NCBI GenBank assembly: GCA_023227835.1
Contig: JALOCI010000007.1
Location: 29,902-93,901, forward strand
Length of the DNA: 64,000 nucleotides
From: Bacteroidales bacterium
GTDB taxonomy: Bacteria; Bacteroidota; Bacteroidia; Bacteroidales; UBA932
Reading direction: 5' to 3'
Shown here: one piece after another, positions 1-9,788 of the stretch
Numbering within the stretch: position 1 is the first letter of the stretch
How the letters are laid out: every line of letters starts with the position of its first letter
The notes under the pieces: generated by a model
Databases searched by the model: none
The model's input: only the letters and a program-made list of their open reading frames with translations
Told to the model about the DNA's origin: nothing
Translations under genes and position numbers: made by a program

Positions 1-1132
1 CCATAACAGGTACCACACCCTTGGTGATTCTCTTTGCTAGCTCGGCACCTCCTTCAATGCAGTACCAGTAAGTCCTGTTATTGATGTCCATTCCCGGCTC
101 GCCGGTGTAGCCCAAAGAGCGGTTGGCCTTATCCACATCCTCTTTTGTTACATTGGTATAGTAGAGACCTGTCATATATACATCCAGCAGATCTGCATAA
201 CCACTCTTATAATAATCCGGGGTCGCCCATGCAAACTCTTTTGAAGGGTCATACTTGACACTTGCCCAATTGACACCCAATTGATAATAGGTAGGATACC
301 AGGCACCGGTATAGTCTCCTAGAATAAGTTTCTTGTTTATCTTCTTCAGCTCTTTATGAACATCTTCAGCGAATCCTTTTATAATCATTGCTCTCCACTC
401 TGTCCATTTCTTGAAGTGTTTTCCCTCCTTCCAGATCTTCTTTCCGTCTTTCTCTGTCCAATAGAGTATATCATCCGGGAAGTTCTCCACTTTAATTCCG
501 GAGTAAGCTTCGAATTGTGCCTTTGATGCCTGACTGAAATCAGAGGTTACATTGTCAAAACGCATCCTGTCAAGTATAAGACCATCCACTTTTTTATACT
601 TAGAGACAAATTCCTTCAGAATGCTCAGTTGATAGGCTCTCACTTCCGGATTTGCAGGATTTAGCATTCCGTTGTAGTTCCATTTCATATCCCCGATTTT
701 CATCAGCTTACCCTCATGGTATACCAAGGATTGCCATTCCGGATGCTGCTTGTAGATAATACCTCTGTTAAAAAAGTTGTGTCCGCCGGCAAATACATTT
801 AGAGATGCGTGTACAACAAGCCCCCTTTTATGCCCTTCATCGATGAAAACCTTCATCATGTCAAAGTCCGGGTTCCTGTACCATCCCTCCCACTCTGCCA
901 TGAAAGGTGCAATTTTACTTTTGTACAGGACTTCTCCCATAATGGATTTGACATCGACAACAACATCGGTCACTCCCACACTCTTCACCTTATCCAGATA
1001 CCAGCAAATTGAATCTTTGGTACCAAGTCTGTTGAAGTTTGCCTCGCAGTCAAACCACATATAGACCTTTTTCCCCTGTCCGTAACTGATTGTTGCTATT
1101 AGTAATGTTGCAATAAACAAAAGTCGCTTCAT
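1..1132 (-). CDS. GHL10-type (DUF187) family 10-like glycosyl hydrolase, 3' end cut by window edge
   Basis: About 377 codons are visible; the gene continues past the left edge. The start at 1132 gives a clear signal peptide (MKRLLFIATLLIATISYGQ). The mature part looks like a GHL10/DUF187 TIM-barrel hydrolase, with VVVDVKS early, GLVVHASLNVF, a barrel-strand motif VDGLILDRMRFDN, and a later GDYTGAWYPTYY. Families of this type are exported and act on polysaccharides, but the substrate is not known. It is divergent from the symporter gene to its right, with about 190 bp of AT-rich DNA between them. The position next to a sugar symporter and a ROK regulator suggests a glycan-use locus (inference). 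Confidence 0.75.
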   Translation of the reverse strand, partial: MKRLLFIATLLIATISYGQGKKVYMWFDCEANFNRLGTKDSICWYLDKVKSVGVTDVVVDVKSIMGEVLYKSKIAPFMAEWEGWYRNPDFDMMKVFIDEGHKRGLVVHASLNVFAGGHNFFNRGIIYKQHPEWQSLVYHEGKLMKIGDMKWNYNGMLNPANPEVRAYQLSILKEFVSKYKKVDGLILDRMRFDNVTSDFSQASKAQFEAYSGIKVENFPDDILYWTEKDGKKIWKEGKHFKKWTEWRAMIIKGFAEDVHKELKKINKKLILGDYTGAWYPTYYQLGVNWASVKYDPSKEFAWATPDYYKSGYADLLDVYMTGLYYTNVTKEDVDKANRSLGYTGEPGMDINNRTYWYCIEGGAELAKRITKGVVPVM

Positions 1133-1321
1133 ATGCCTGAATTTGTAAATAATTATTTGTTTAGTGAGTACAAACATAGTAAATATATTTTTCTTTCAAA
1201 GCATATTTAATAAATTTTTTTATTAATTAGTGTGTATTTATATAAATTTCTTACCATCTTTGCATCGCAGAAAATAATTATTACATTTGTAAGTTACTTA
1301 TCATATCTAATTTTAAATAAC

Positions 1322-3166
1322 ATGAGCCTATCCTGGATCGACATTCTTGTAATCGGAATATACATTGCAGTTATTCTCTCTCTCGGTTTCATTCTTTCAA
1401 AAAGAGCATCAAAAAGTATTGATACCTATTTTTTAGGGGGCAAAAAAATTAGATGGTACTTCCTCGGGCTATCCAATGCTTCCGGCATGTTTGACATCTC
1501 GGGAACAATGTGGACTGTCGCCATCCTTTTTGTGTACGGATTGAAGAGTGTGTGGCTGCCATGGTTGTGGCCCGTATGGAACCAGGTGTTTGTAATGGTA
1601 TTCCTTGCAATATGGATGAGAAGATCGAATGTGATGACCGGTGCCGAGTGGATTCTTACACGATTCGGCGGAAGGGGCGGAAGGATGTCTCACATTGTGG
1701 TAATTATATTCGCCATTATAAGCGTTATAGGTTTCATGGCATACTTCTTTGAAGGTATAGGCAAGTTTGCAATTCAGATTTTGCCATGGGATCTTACATG
1801 TAACCTTGGCTTTATGACCCTTACATCTGCAGAATCTTACGCTCTTATCATTATAGGTATCACTACCCTGTACACCCTCAAGGGGGGTATGATGAGCGTT
1901 GTTGCTGCAGATATATTCCAATTTGCCATAATGACAGTTTCATGCCTGATTGTCGGTTACATCGCATATACATCCGTTACCGGGGAACAAATTGCCGCCC
2001 TGACACCTCACGGATGGGACAATATGTTCTTCGAATGGAATCTCAATCTTGACTGGGGAGGAATAATGCCGGCACTTAATGACAAGATTGCCTCCGACGG
2101 ATATCAGATTTTCGGAGCATTGGTTATGATGATGGTGTTCAAGGGCATATTCGCCAGTCTTGCCGGCCCTGTACCTAGCTACGACATGCAAAGAATACTC
2201 TCGACAAGAAAACCGTCAGAGGCTGCAAAAATGAGCGGTCTTACAATATTCCTGCTTTTCGCACCGAGATATCTCATGGTAGCAGGCCTGGCTGTACTGT
2301 CAATAGTATTCCTCTCTCCGGAACTGGCAGGACTCGGATCATCAATGGATTTCGAGACTATTCTTCCGATAGCCATTACACGGTTTGTTCCTACCGGAGT
2401 AAAAGGGTTGCTCCTTGCCGGTCTATTGGCTGCATTCGTGGGTACCCTTGCCGCATTTGTCAATTCAGCCCCTGCATATATAGTGAACGACCTTTACAAA
2501 AAATATATAAAACCCGATGCCGCACCTAAAACATATGTCAGATTCAGTTATGTGGCCTCTGTCGTATTGGTTGTTGTAGGTGTAACCTTCGGATTCTTTG
2601 CCAATTCATTAAACTCTCTTACACTTTGGATTACCTCATCCCTTTATGGCGGATATGCTGCTGCCAACGTATTGAAATGGATATGGTGGAGATTCAATGG
2701 GTACGGTTACTTCTGGGGAATGCTCTCAGGCCTTATCGCATCAACCGTTAAACTCTTCTTTTTCCCTGAAATACCTGACATATACTTCTTCCCTATCACC
2801 TTGGCAGCTTCATTCATAGGCTGCTTCGCCGGCACATACCTTACCAAACCGGACAACGACGATACCCTTATAAAATTCTACAAAAATGTACGTCCTTGGG
2901 GCTTCTGGAAACCTATACATGAAAAGGTTGTGAAAATTGATCCTGCATTTGAGGGGAATAAGGATTTTGGCAGGGATGTTGTGAATGTAATTGTCGGCAT
3001 TGTATGGCAGATGGCCCTTGTGGTCCTCCCTATATTCTTCATAATTCACAAAACAGGAGCTACTCTGATTGCTCTCGGTGTTGTCGTTATCTGTATGGTT
3101 ATACTCAAATACAACTGGTACGACAAGTTACACAGAGCTGATATTGGATTTGAAAACGCGAACTAA
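1322..3166 (+). CDS. Sodium:solute symporter (SSS family)
   Basis: 614 residues, very hydrophobic, with a dozen or more membrane segments. The first helix (WIDILVIGIYIAVILSLGF) and the motif LGLSNASGMFDISGTMW match the sodium-binding core of the SSS/SLC5 fold. An in-frame upstream start at 1232 exists, but it would add 30 residues encoded by the AT-rich promoter region; ATG 1322 begins the usual short periplasmic N-terminus, so I prefer it. An ATCTTTGC element near 1256 resembles the Bacteroidota -7 box. The substrate cannot be read from sequence. A ROK regulator 7 bp downstream points to a sugar or amino sugar. Confidence 0.85.
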   Translation: MSLSWIDILVIGIYIAVILSLGFILSKRASKSIDTYFLGGKKIRWYFLGLSNASGMFDISGTMWTVAILFVYGLKSVWLPWLWPVWNQVFVMVFLAIWMRRSNVMTGAEWILTRFGGRGGRMSHIVVIIFAIISVIGFMAYFFEGIGKFAIQILPWDLTCNLGFMTLTSAESYALIIIGITTLYTLKGGMMSVVAADIFQFAIMTVSCLIVGYIAYTSVTGEQIAALTPHGWDNMFFEWNLNLDWGGIMPALNDKIASDGYQIFGALVMMMVFKGIFASLAGPVPSYDMQRILSTRKPSEAAKMSGLTIFLLFAPRYLMVAGLAVLSIVFLSPELAGLGSSMDFETILPIAITRFVPTGVKGLLLAGLLAAFVGTLAAFVNSAPAYIVNDLYKKYIKPDAAPKTYVRFSYVASVVLVVVGVTFGFFANSLNSLTLWITSSLYGGYAAANVLKWIWWRFNGYGYFWGMLSGLIASTVKLFFFPEIPDIYFFPITLAASFIGCFAGTYLTKPDNDDTLIKFYKNVRPWGFWKPIHEKVVKIDPAFEGNKDFGRDVVNVIVGIVWQMALVVLPIFFIIHKTGATLIALGVVVICMVILKYNWYDKLHRADIGFENAN

Positions 3167-3173
3167 AACATAT

Positions 3174-4382
3174 ATGAAAAACACATTCCTGCAACAGTCC
3201 TACGACGGAAACAAAACGGCCTCGCTCAAGAAAGAGCTGATCAGATTGTTTGTACTTAACGGAAACTACAGCATAACGGACCTGAGCAGGGAGGTGAATA
3301 TAAGTGTGCCTACAATGACAAAACTCATAGGCGAGTTGATTGCCGAGGGATTTGTGCTTGACTTCGGGAAACAGGGCACAAGCGGAGGGAGAAGGCCGAA
3401 CATGTATGGTCTGAATCCAGATGCAGGTTATTTTATAGGTGTTGACATAAACAAGGACAACATATCTCTTGGCCTTATAAATTTCAAGGGACAGCTTATA
3501 GAGTACGAGCCGGACAAACCGTTTGTACTGGAAAACACAATACACTCCCTGGACAAGCTTTGCGCTATAATAAAATCTTTCATCACCAGGGTAACTGTAT
3601 CAAAGGAGAAGATACTTGCTGTCGGAGTCAACCTATCCGGACGAGTAAACTCTCAATCCGGCTTCAGCTACAGCTTCTACTACCTTGACGAAAAACCTCT
3701 CTCGGCACTCATTGAAGAGAGACTCGACTATACTGTTTTTATTGAAAACGACTCCCGTTCCATGACCTACGGAGAGTATATGCACGGAGAAAACAGCAAC
3801 TTTAAGGATATGCTCTTCATAAATGCCAGTTGGGGTTTGGGTATAGGAATAATAATCGATGGCAAGCTCTATTACGGCAAATCCGGTTTCTCGGGAGAGT
3901 TCGGCCATTTTCCTTTTTTTGACAATGAAATAATCTGCCGGTGCGGCAAAAGAGGATGTCTTGAGACAGGTGCTTCCGGATCTGCCATGCACAGAATGTT
4001 CATGGAGAAACTAAGTGAGGGTCGTGTATCTACTCTTTCCAACAAATTCAACAAGGGAGAACAGATAACAATGGAGGATATTATGGATGCGGTTCACAAA
4101 GAGGATGTCCTCGCTATTGAAATTATAGAGAGCGTAGGCAACGAGCTGGGAAAAGCGATTTCCGGACTTATAAATCTTTTCAATCCGGAACTTATAGTTC
4201 TCGGAGGAACACTGGCAAATGCAAAGGATTATATAATGCTGCCTATTAAGAGCGCCATTAATAAATACTCACTCATACGAGTCAGCAAGGATACAAATAT
4301 CCGGCTTTCAAAACTTGGTGAAAAATGCGGCATCATGGGAGCATGTATGCTCGCACGAAGCCGCACTCTTGGAATCCTTTAA
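3174..4382 (+). CDS. ROK family transcriptional regulator (NagC/XylR type)
   Basis: 402 residues from ATG 3174, just after the symporter stop, so probably co-transcribed. Residues about 12-75 form a winged helix (ITDLSREVNISVPTMTKLI). The ROK kinase-like fold follows, starting at FIGVDINKDNISLGLINFKG. The ROK zinc site CRCGKRGCLETG lies near residue 255, after GFSGEFGH. These features fit a sugar-responsive repressor rather than a free sugar kinase, which would lack the N-terminal helix-turn-helix. The likely targets are the adjacent symporter and perhaps the neighbouring cell-wall cluster, which ends 3 bp away on the opposite strand; this is inference from position. Confidence 0.88.
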   Translation: MKNTFLQQSYDGNKTASLKKELIRLFVLNGNYSITDLSREVNISVPTMTKLIGELIAEGFVLDFGKQGTSGGRRPNMYGLNPDAGYFIGVDINKDNISLGLINFKGQLIEYEPDKPFVLENTIHSLDKLCAIIKSFITRVTVSKEKILAVGVNLSGRVNSQSGFSYSFYYLDEKPLSALIEERLDYTVFIENDSRSMTYGEYMHGENSNFKDMLFINASWGLGIGIIIDGKLYYGKSGFSGEFGHFPFFDNEIICRCGKRGCLETGASGSAMHRMFMEKLSEGRVSTLSNKFNKGEQITMEDIMDAVHKEDVLAIEIIESVGNELGKAISGLINLFNPELIVLGGTLANAKDYIMLPIKSAINKYSLIRVSKDTNIRLSKLGEKCGIMGACMLARSRTLGIL

Positions 4383-4384
4383 TA

Positions 4385-5614
4385 CTAATAGATATAGTAT
4401 TTCTGTGAGAGTTTCCTGAAACTCTCCACATCTTTATACCAATAATCACGGATATCTTCAAATCTGTTCCTTTCAGAAAATTTCTTACGAATCTGATCCG
4501 AGCCGCATACTTTATCAAACATATTAAAGCGTTCCTGGTCCGCATGATCGAATACTGCCTTGTCGGGCCAAAGCTCTGCAAGAGCCTGCATCACATGGAA
4601 CTGTATGTCTGTCAGTGCACACTTACTATAATCAAGTATGTGTATCTGTACTCCCTTAAAGTCCTTTCCGGCTCCAACTGAGTAGAATGGCTTATAATAG
4701 ATCGGACGGAACTTCACCCCGGGAAGGTTGTAACTGTTAAGCCTGTCGGTCAAAGCCTCAGCATCAATCCATTCGGCCGCAAACATCTGGAACGGAATCG
4801 TGTAACCGACACCTATCGACAGGTAGCCCAATTCTCCCAGGATTCCGGATGCAGGATAGTACATCGCACTTGATATCTGAGGTACATGAGGTGAAGAGGG
4901 TACCCACTGCAACCCGGTCTGTTCGTATGTCATACATCTCTTCCATCCCTTCATCGGTACAATTGTAAGTTTACACTGTGCTTTCAGCATTTTCTCACCA
5001 TTCAGGAGCTTTGCAAGTTCGCCGCATGTCAGTCCATAGATATATGGAATTCTAAACTGGCTGACAAAAGAGTAGAAACCATCTTCGACAAAGTTACCCT
5101 CCACTTTTTCTCCTCCTAACGGATTCGGTCTGTCTAAAACAACAAACTCGATATTGTTTTCTGCGGCAGCCTCCATTGCAAATCCCATTGTACTGATGTA
5201 TGTGAATGATCTGCTTCCTATGTCCTGTATGTCATAGACCAAAACATCAATACCTTTAAGCATTTCCGGAGTTGCCTTTCTTGTGGCACCATAAAGAGAG
5301 AACACAGGAAGACCTGTCTTTGGGTCGTTTGTTGTCTCTACATGATCTCCCGCATGGACATCCCCGCGCACACCATGCTCAGGACCATACAGAGCAACCA
5401 GGTTAACATTCGGTGCCTCATTTAATATATCAATTGTGGATTTAATATTGTTGTCAAATCCTGTAGGGTTTGTTATAAGTCCCACTCTCTTACCTTCAAG
5501 CACCTTGAAGTTGGAGGCTTTCAGTACCTCAAGACCAGTCATGATCTTCTGAGAGTACGCCTTTGAAATGGTCATGGCCAAAAAAAGGGCCAATACTACT
5601 TTTAACTTATTCAT
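4385..5614 (-). CDS. namZ: NamZ-type exo-beta-N-acetylmuramidase (DUF1343, GH171)
   Basis: 409 residues with an N-terminal signal peptide (residues 1-21, ending near SKAYSQ), so exported. The body matches DUF1343: GKRVGLITNPTG, LYGPEHGVRG (residues 76-84, with Glu79 in the conserved EHG motif), VYDIQDIGSRSFTY, DRPNPLGG, and WVPSSPHVP. Characterised members release terminal MurNAc from peptidoglycan glycan chains. It is the last gene of a minus-strand cluster; the AmpG-like permease gene lies 8 bp upstream. This arrangement supports uptake and reuse of wall fragments. The family call is firm; the exact enzymatic activity is inferred from the family. Confidence 0.88.
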   Translation of the reverse strand: MNKLKVVLALFLAMTISKAYSQKIMTGLEVLKASNFKVLEGKRVGLITNPTGFDNNIKSTIDILNEAPNVNLVALYGPEHGVRGDVHAGDHVETTNDPKTGLPVFSLYGATRKATPEMLKGIDVLVYDIQDIGSRSFTYISTMGFAMEAAAENNIEFVVLDRPNPLGGEKVEGNFVEDGFYSFVSQFRIPYIYGLTCGELAKLLNGEKMLKAQCKLTIVPMKGWKRCMTYEQTGLQWVPSSPHVPQISSAMYYPASGILGELGYLSIGVGYTIPFQMFAAEWIDAEALTDRLNSYNLPGVKFRPIYYKPFYSVGAGKDFKGVQIHILDYSKCALTDIQFHVMQALAELWPDKAVFDHADQERFNMFDKVCGSDQIRKKFSERNRFEDIRDYWYKDVESFRKLSQKYYIY

Positions 5615-5622
5615 ATCTAAAT

Positions 5623-7494
5623 TTAAGCTTTTACTTCGGCCTGTTTTCTGCCGAATGAGTCATCAACTTTTATAAATGCTGTCACAGCTATAGTTGTAAC
5701 ACAACATATCATTACCCACCAGAAGAAATTCTCATATCCGATAAGCTCCTGTAACCAGCCCGCCATCATACCCGGCATCATCATACCCAAAGCCATGAAG
5801 GCTGTGCATATTGCATAGTGAGCAGTTTTATGCTCACCCGCAGCAAAGTATATCATATAAAGCATGTAAGCTGTGAACCCGAATCCATACCCGAACTGTT
5901 CTATGAACACACAAAGGTTAATAATCACAAGACTTTCAGGCTGGAAAACACTTAGATACACAAACGTAGCACATGTGAGTGAAATACTCCAGGCCATCGG
6001 CCAAAGCCATTTTTTCAAACCTCCCTTTGCAGCTATTATACCTCCTATTATACCTCCGAGAGTAAGACCCAGAATACCTATTGTTCCATAAACAAGGCCA
6101 ACCTGGCCTGTAGTAAGCCCCATACCGCCGACCTCTCTTGCATCAAGCAGGAACGGGGAGATCAGCTTTACAAGCTGTGCCTCGGGGAGTCTGTACAAAA
6201 GCAGGAATGCAATTGCAATCCATATCTGTTTCTTCTTGAAGAAAGAGGCAAAAGTCTCGAAAAACTCCTTGAAGATATTTCTTGCCGTAACCTCTTTAGC
6301 CGGTTTATCAGATGCCGGTTTCGGCAAGATGAACTTATGATATAGTGCAATCGCAAGGAAAAATCCCGCAAGGATAAAGAATGTCACGGACCAGGCAAAC
6401 GAGATGTTACCCGAAAGTCCCTTGAAAGAGGCTGATGTCTCGTGATCCAGCTTAGGATCTACCTGTACCAGAAGATATGCCGGTTTATCCCAGTTTTCCG
6501 ATGTGAATGTCACCCTGTCTCCGTATGCCAGGAAAATACTTTTATCTCCTTTTTTCAGAGAGGTATTCAGTACAATCTTCTCTCCCTCTGCCGGAGCTTT
6601 GGAAAGTTTGACAGCAACAAGCTGTGCATTACCGCTCAGCTTCTGAACTTGTTTGCCCGTGTTATCCTCTCCGAAAGTCTTTTTAATAAAACCTCCGAGA
6701 GGTGTCGACACATTCCTTGTCCACCACGACTCCTCCTTTTCCATCTGGGCTTTACTCTTCTCTGCCTCTATAAAACCATTTGCGATATTGTGCTCAACAG
6801 CGTAGGCCTTAAGAATCGCGGCAGAATCCACTGTTACCGTATTCGTCCCCAGGTTTACAACCGGAGGATTGACCTCGAAAACATAATCAGAAGCCTCAGC
6901 CACTGTTGCATTTATTGCTGTATCCTCAGCAGGAAGTGTAAATGTTGATGCGTATTGAGGTCCGGCGTTTACCTGCAGCTCTGCCGGTTTTAATCCTGTG
7001 GATGACTCCAGCATCCCGGCTATGATTATCAACAGACCTTGTCCGGTAATTGTTGCTATCCTGTAGAATGTGCTTCTTATACCAACATACATAGCCTGGT
7101 CATGGCTGTCAAGGGCAAGCATATAAAAACCGTCAGCCGCTATGTCATGTGTTGCGGAACTGAATGCAATGAGCCAGAAGACAGCCAGAGTGAGTTGGAA
7201 AAAATTGCTTGCCGGAATAGTGAAAGCTATGCCTGCGAGACCGGCTCCGACAAGTATCTGCATGGCAACAACCCACCATCTCTTGGTTTTGAGAAGATCA
7301 ATGAATGGGCTCCAGAAAGGTTTGATCACCCAGGGCAGGTATAGCCAGCTTGTATAGAGTGCTATATCTGTATTTGAGATACCTAACCTTTTGTACATTA
7401 TCACGGAGATAGTCATGACTGCAACGTACGGCAGTCCCTGAGCGAAATAGAGCGTTGGAATCCAAGCCCATGGAGATCTCTTCTTGCTGTTCAT
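5623..7494 (-). CDS. AmpG-like MFS permease with a large internal soluble insert
   Basis: 623 residues. The first 170 residues are MFS-like: TLYFAQGLPYVAVM, LPWVIKPFWSPFIDLLKTKRWWV, and SSATHDIAADGFYML are AmpG hallmarks. Residues about 170-365 are not membrane-like (for example NVSTPLGGFIKKTFGEDNTG and VTFTSENWDKPAYLLVQVDP) and look like an extracytoplasmic domain between helices. The second half is again an MFS bundle, with PFLLDAREVGGMGL and GTIGILGLTLGGIIGG. AmpG proteins import anhydromuropeptides. The adjacent NamZ supports a role with MurNAc-containing fragments. The insert makes the protein clearly longer than proteobacterial AmpG (about 490 residues). Confidence 0.82.
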   Translation of the reverse strand: MNSKKRSPWAWIPTLYFAQGLPYVAVMTISVIMYKRLGISNTDIALYTSWLYLPWVIKPFWSPFIDLLKTKRWWVVAMQILVGAGLAGIAFTIPASNFFQLTLAVFWLIAFSSATHDIAADGFYMLALDSHDQAMYVGIRSTFYRIATITGQGLLIIIAGMLESSTGLKPAELQVNAGPQYASTFTLPAEDTAINATVAEASDYVFEVNPPVVNLGTNTVTVDSAAILKAYAVEHNIANGFIEAEKSKAQMEKEESWWTRNVSTPLGGFIKKTFGEDNTGKQVQKLSGNAQLVAVKLSKAPAEGEKIVLNTSLKKGDKSIFLAYGDRVTFTSENWDKPAYLLVQVDPKLDHETSASFKGLSGNISFAWSVTFFILAGFFLAIALYHKFILPKPASDKPAKEVTARNIFKEFFETFASFFKKKQIWIAIAFLLLYRLPEAQLVKLISPFLLDAREVGGMGLTTGQVGLVYGTIGILGLTLGGIIGGIIAAKGGLKKWLWPMAWSISLTCATFVYLSVFQPESLVIINLCVFIEQFGYGFGFTAYMLYMIYFAAGEHKTAHYAICTAFMALGMMMPGMMAGWLQELIGYENFFWWVMICCVTTIAVTAFIKVDDSFGRKQAEVKA

Positions 7495-7511
7495 CTTATA
7501 AGGTTTATTTA

Positions 7512-8828
7512 TTAATACTTTTTCTCAATTGATGCCCCCACAAAATAGTGGAGCAAAATCTCATCATACTTGTATCCTCTCTCTCCCATAACCGCTGCCC
7601 CTATCTGGCAAAGTCCGACACCGTGGCCCCAGCCGGCTCCTTTCAATACAAATCTGCCCGGTACACCCTTGCTGTTCATGTCTAGTTTTACAATCATGAA
7701 AGCAGATGAATAGAGATGTGATTCAGAAAGAGTTCTTCTTATCTCCAGCTCCTTCCCTATTGTTCTGGTTCGTTTGCTACCTACTATTTTAAGTTTCACC
7801 AGTCTGCCTGATGTCCCTCTCTCAACAGGCACCAGATCCAGGATATCACCGTAATCTACGCCGGATCTTTTCAGAATAAGTGCAGATAACTCTTTTTGCT
7901 TATAGGTGACACTCCATCGGTAAAAGTTTGTGGTTTCCTGGTCATAGTTATTCAGAACCTGTGACAATATATTCTTGTCTGTTGTGTTGCAGAAAGCCTC
8001 CGGAGAGGAGAGAATCCACTCTCTTGCATTAAGCTCAACTGTAAGGTCCAGAATATCTGTATTTGTCTTGCTGTCTCTCTTTTTAACGAGATACGGATGA
8101 TCTACATTCTCCCAACAGTTGCCGAACTCTTCAAAAATACCGCCACAACTCTTTGAATATCTTGCGTCACATATCTTCCCGTCATACATAAGCAACTGCC
8201 CTCTTGTCTGGTTGATTGCCTCTTTAACAATCTCGGTAGAAGCTCTTGTTATGCCCTGATAACGCTGACAATGGTCGTCGGCACAAATATCGAACCTTGT
8301 GTGATCCTCCCGGTCATACCATTTTATAAGCTCTTTTGGAGTCTCATGCATGGTAGTGTACTTCTGTTCGGATTTTGTTATCTCTTTGTTTTTTTGAATC
8401 TGAGCCATGAGCCATGATCTTGATATGACCGCATGGGCCTTCAGAAGCTCAAGGGAAGCTGTGGCACTCATCTCTGATGATATTACAGATGTAAGGTACT
8501 CTTCAATCCCAAGAAGATTAATTGCAGTTATTTTGTTATCCTCGACAATAAATTTCAAAGCACCCCTGAATGTCTGATTCTCCTTTCTTTCCCAATGAAA
8601 ATTAATCCCGATTGTAACATTCAGAAGCTCAAATGATGCTTGTTGTTTATCCTTAGGCTCAAACAGGAGCTCTTCATATAACTCACCCATCCACTCAATC
8701 TTCTCCTCGGCGAATTTTACAATCTGGCTACCTTCCACATCCTTGCCTTTGCATACAAATGCAGTGTTCAGCCCGAACTCTATCTGAGGCTCAAACATTA
8801 TACCTACGCTAACTTCCGGCTCTGTCAT
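7512..8828 (-). CDS. SpoIID/LytB domain protein
   Basis: 438 residues. The SpoIID core is plain: EEYLTSVISSEMSATASLELLKAHAVISRSW near residues 105-135 (two pieces of one conserved block), YSKSCGGIFEEFGNCW in the middle, and GWGHGVGLCQIGAAVM near the C-terminus. SpoIID of Bacillus is a lytic transglycosylase on denuded glycan, and LytB is an amidase enhancer. No signal peptide is visible at the N-terminus (MTEPEVSVGIMFEPQIEFG), which is odd for a wall enzyme and raises the option of a cytoplasmic role on imported fragments. It is 17 bp upstream of the permease gene in the same cluster. Confidence 0.82.
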   Translation of the reverse strand: MTEPEVSVGIMFEPQIEFGLNTAFVCKGKDVEGSQIVKFAEEKIEWMGELYEELLFEPKDKQQASFELLNVTIGINFHWERKENQTFRGALKFIVEDNKITAINLLGIEEYLTSVISSEMSATASLELLKAHAVISRSWLMAQIQKNKEITKSEQKYTTMHETPKELIKWYDREDHTRFDICADDHCQRYQGITRASTEIVKEAINQTRGQLLMYDGKICDARYSKSCGGIFEEFGNCWENVDHPYLVKKRDSKTNTDILDLTVELNAREWILSSPEAFCNTTDKNILSQVLNNYDQETTNFYRWSVTYKQKELSALILKRSGVDYGDILDLVPVERGTSGRLVKLKIVGSKRTRTIGKELEIRRTLSESHLYSSAFMIVKLDMNSKGVPGRFVLKGAGWGHGVGLCQIGAAVMGERGYKYDEILLHYFVGASIEKKY

Positions 8829-8833
8829 GACTA

Positions 8834-9784
8834 TTATAGTGTTGATTTAATTTTTTCTATTACACCTTCAAACTCCTCTCTGGAGATCAGGATTTCCGAA
8901 AGAATGGAACTGATGTCCGCTTCTGTAATTTTATTAAAGTCCTTCTCCAGCGGGGTAATGAAAACCCCTCCAAGATCCACGGATGCCGGGCTTATCAAAA
9001 TATTGTCCTCTCCCTCTTTGAAAAAGCACTCAGGTCTGTGTTTACTCCTGAGATAAATAATTGCAGCCCAGGAACCTTTATCATACCAGCAAAGTATGTT
9101 CAGCATCGGTTCCGACTCCCCCTCTTTAACATTCAATGATGAATATATCTTATCAAAGACTTGGGTGGCATCCTCAATCGATGTGGATTCCATCACAATC
9201 ACTCCGTTCATCACAGAGGTCAGTTGACTCAAAGTCGTTTTAGGGTTATGGTAGAAAACCTTCATTTTGAGAGGAGCACTCTCGATAGGCATAAATCCCT
9301 TGATACCTGCCTGGAAGTGAAAATGGTCAGGGGCTGAGGCACCGCACTTTGGCCCGTTGTAGAAAATTGTATAATCGGACAATTGCCTTGCAAGCTCGAG
9401 CATAGCATCGAACCTTCCTTTTATAAGCTGATTCTGATGAGACTCCATCGGAATTGTCAGATGCCTTGAAAAAATCGGGAAAGGGTTTATCAATACAGTA
9501 TAGTGATCCTTTCCCTTATAGAGAAAGTCAATACCCCTCTGTACAGCAGGTCTGTTCTCCTTGCAAAGGAAACACTTGCGTTCCTGAATAGATTTCGCAT
9601 CTACTTTTGCTGCAGATGATACTATTCTGGCCGGGTTGAACTGTACCTTGAAAGGAAATCCGTCAACCTGAATCTCTTTTGCCAGAACTCCGTCAAGTGC
9701 CTTATAGTTATTGTTCGCTTGTTCCCATGAGGCAAATTGCTCTTCGAAAAGCTCCTTTACCATTTCAGTATTGATCTCAGACAT
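8834..9784 (-). CDS. DUF4922 family protein, HIT-superfamily nucleotide transferase-like
   Basis: 316 residues from ATG 9784. A longer reading from 9868 would overlap the preceding glycosyltransferase gene, while the 9784 start leaves a 4-bp gap. Features include two CxxC pairs (RKCFLCKENRP), NPFPIFSRHLTIPMESH, and a histidine-triad-like stretch CGASAPDHFHFQAG. This places it near the GalT/AP4A phosphorylase branch of the HIT superfamily. It ends 5 bp before the SpoIID gene. A sugar-phosphate nucleotidylyl or phosphorylase activity on recycled wall sugars is possible but not shown. Confidence 0.72.
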   Translation of the reverse strand: MSEINTEMVKELFEEQFASWEQANNNYKALDGVLAKEIQVDGFPFKVQFNPARIVSSAAKVDAKSIQERKCFLCKENRPAVQRGIDFLYKGKDHYTVLINPFPIFSRHLTIPMESHQNQLIKGRFDAMLELARQLSDYTIFYNGPKCGASAPDHFHFQAGIKGFMPIESAPLKMKVFYHNPKTTLSQLTSVMNGVIVMESTSIEDATQVFDKIYSSLNVKEGESEPMLNILCWYDKGSWAAIIYLRSKHRPECFFKEGEDNILISPASVDLGGVFITPLEKDFNKITEADISSILSEILISREEFEGVIEKIKSTL

Positions 9785-9788
9785 CGGA

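Noticed and set aside
1469..1921. 150-codon ORF on the minus strand inside the symporter gene
   Set aside because: Shadow of a strongly supported gene. The translated sequence is rich in Cys, His and Tyr with no domain.
6442..6948. 168-codon ORF antisense to the insert of the AmpG-like permease
   Set aside because: The permease frame is continuous and motif-rich on both sides; the antisense ORF is probably chance.
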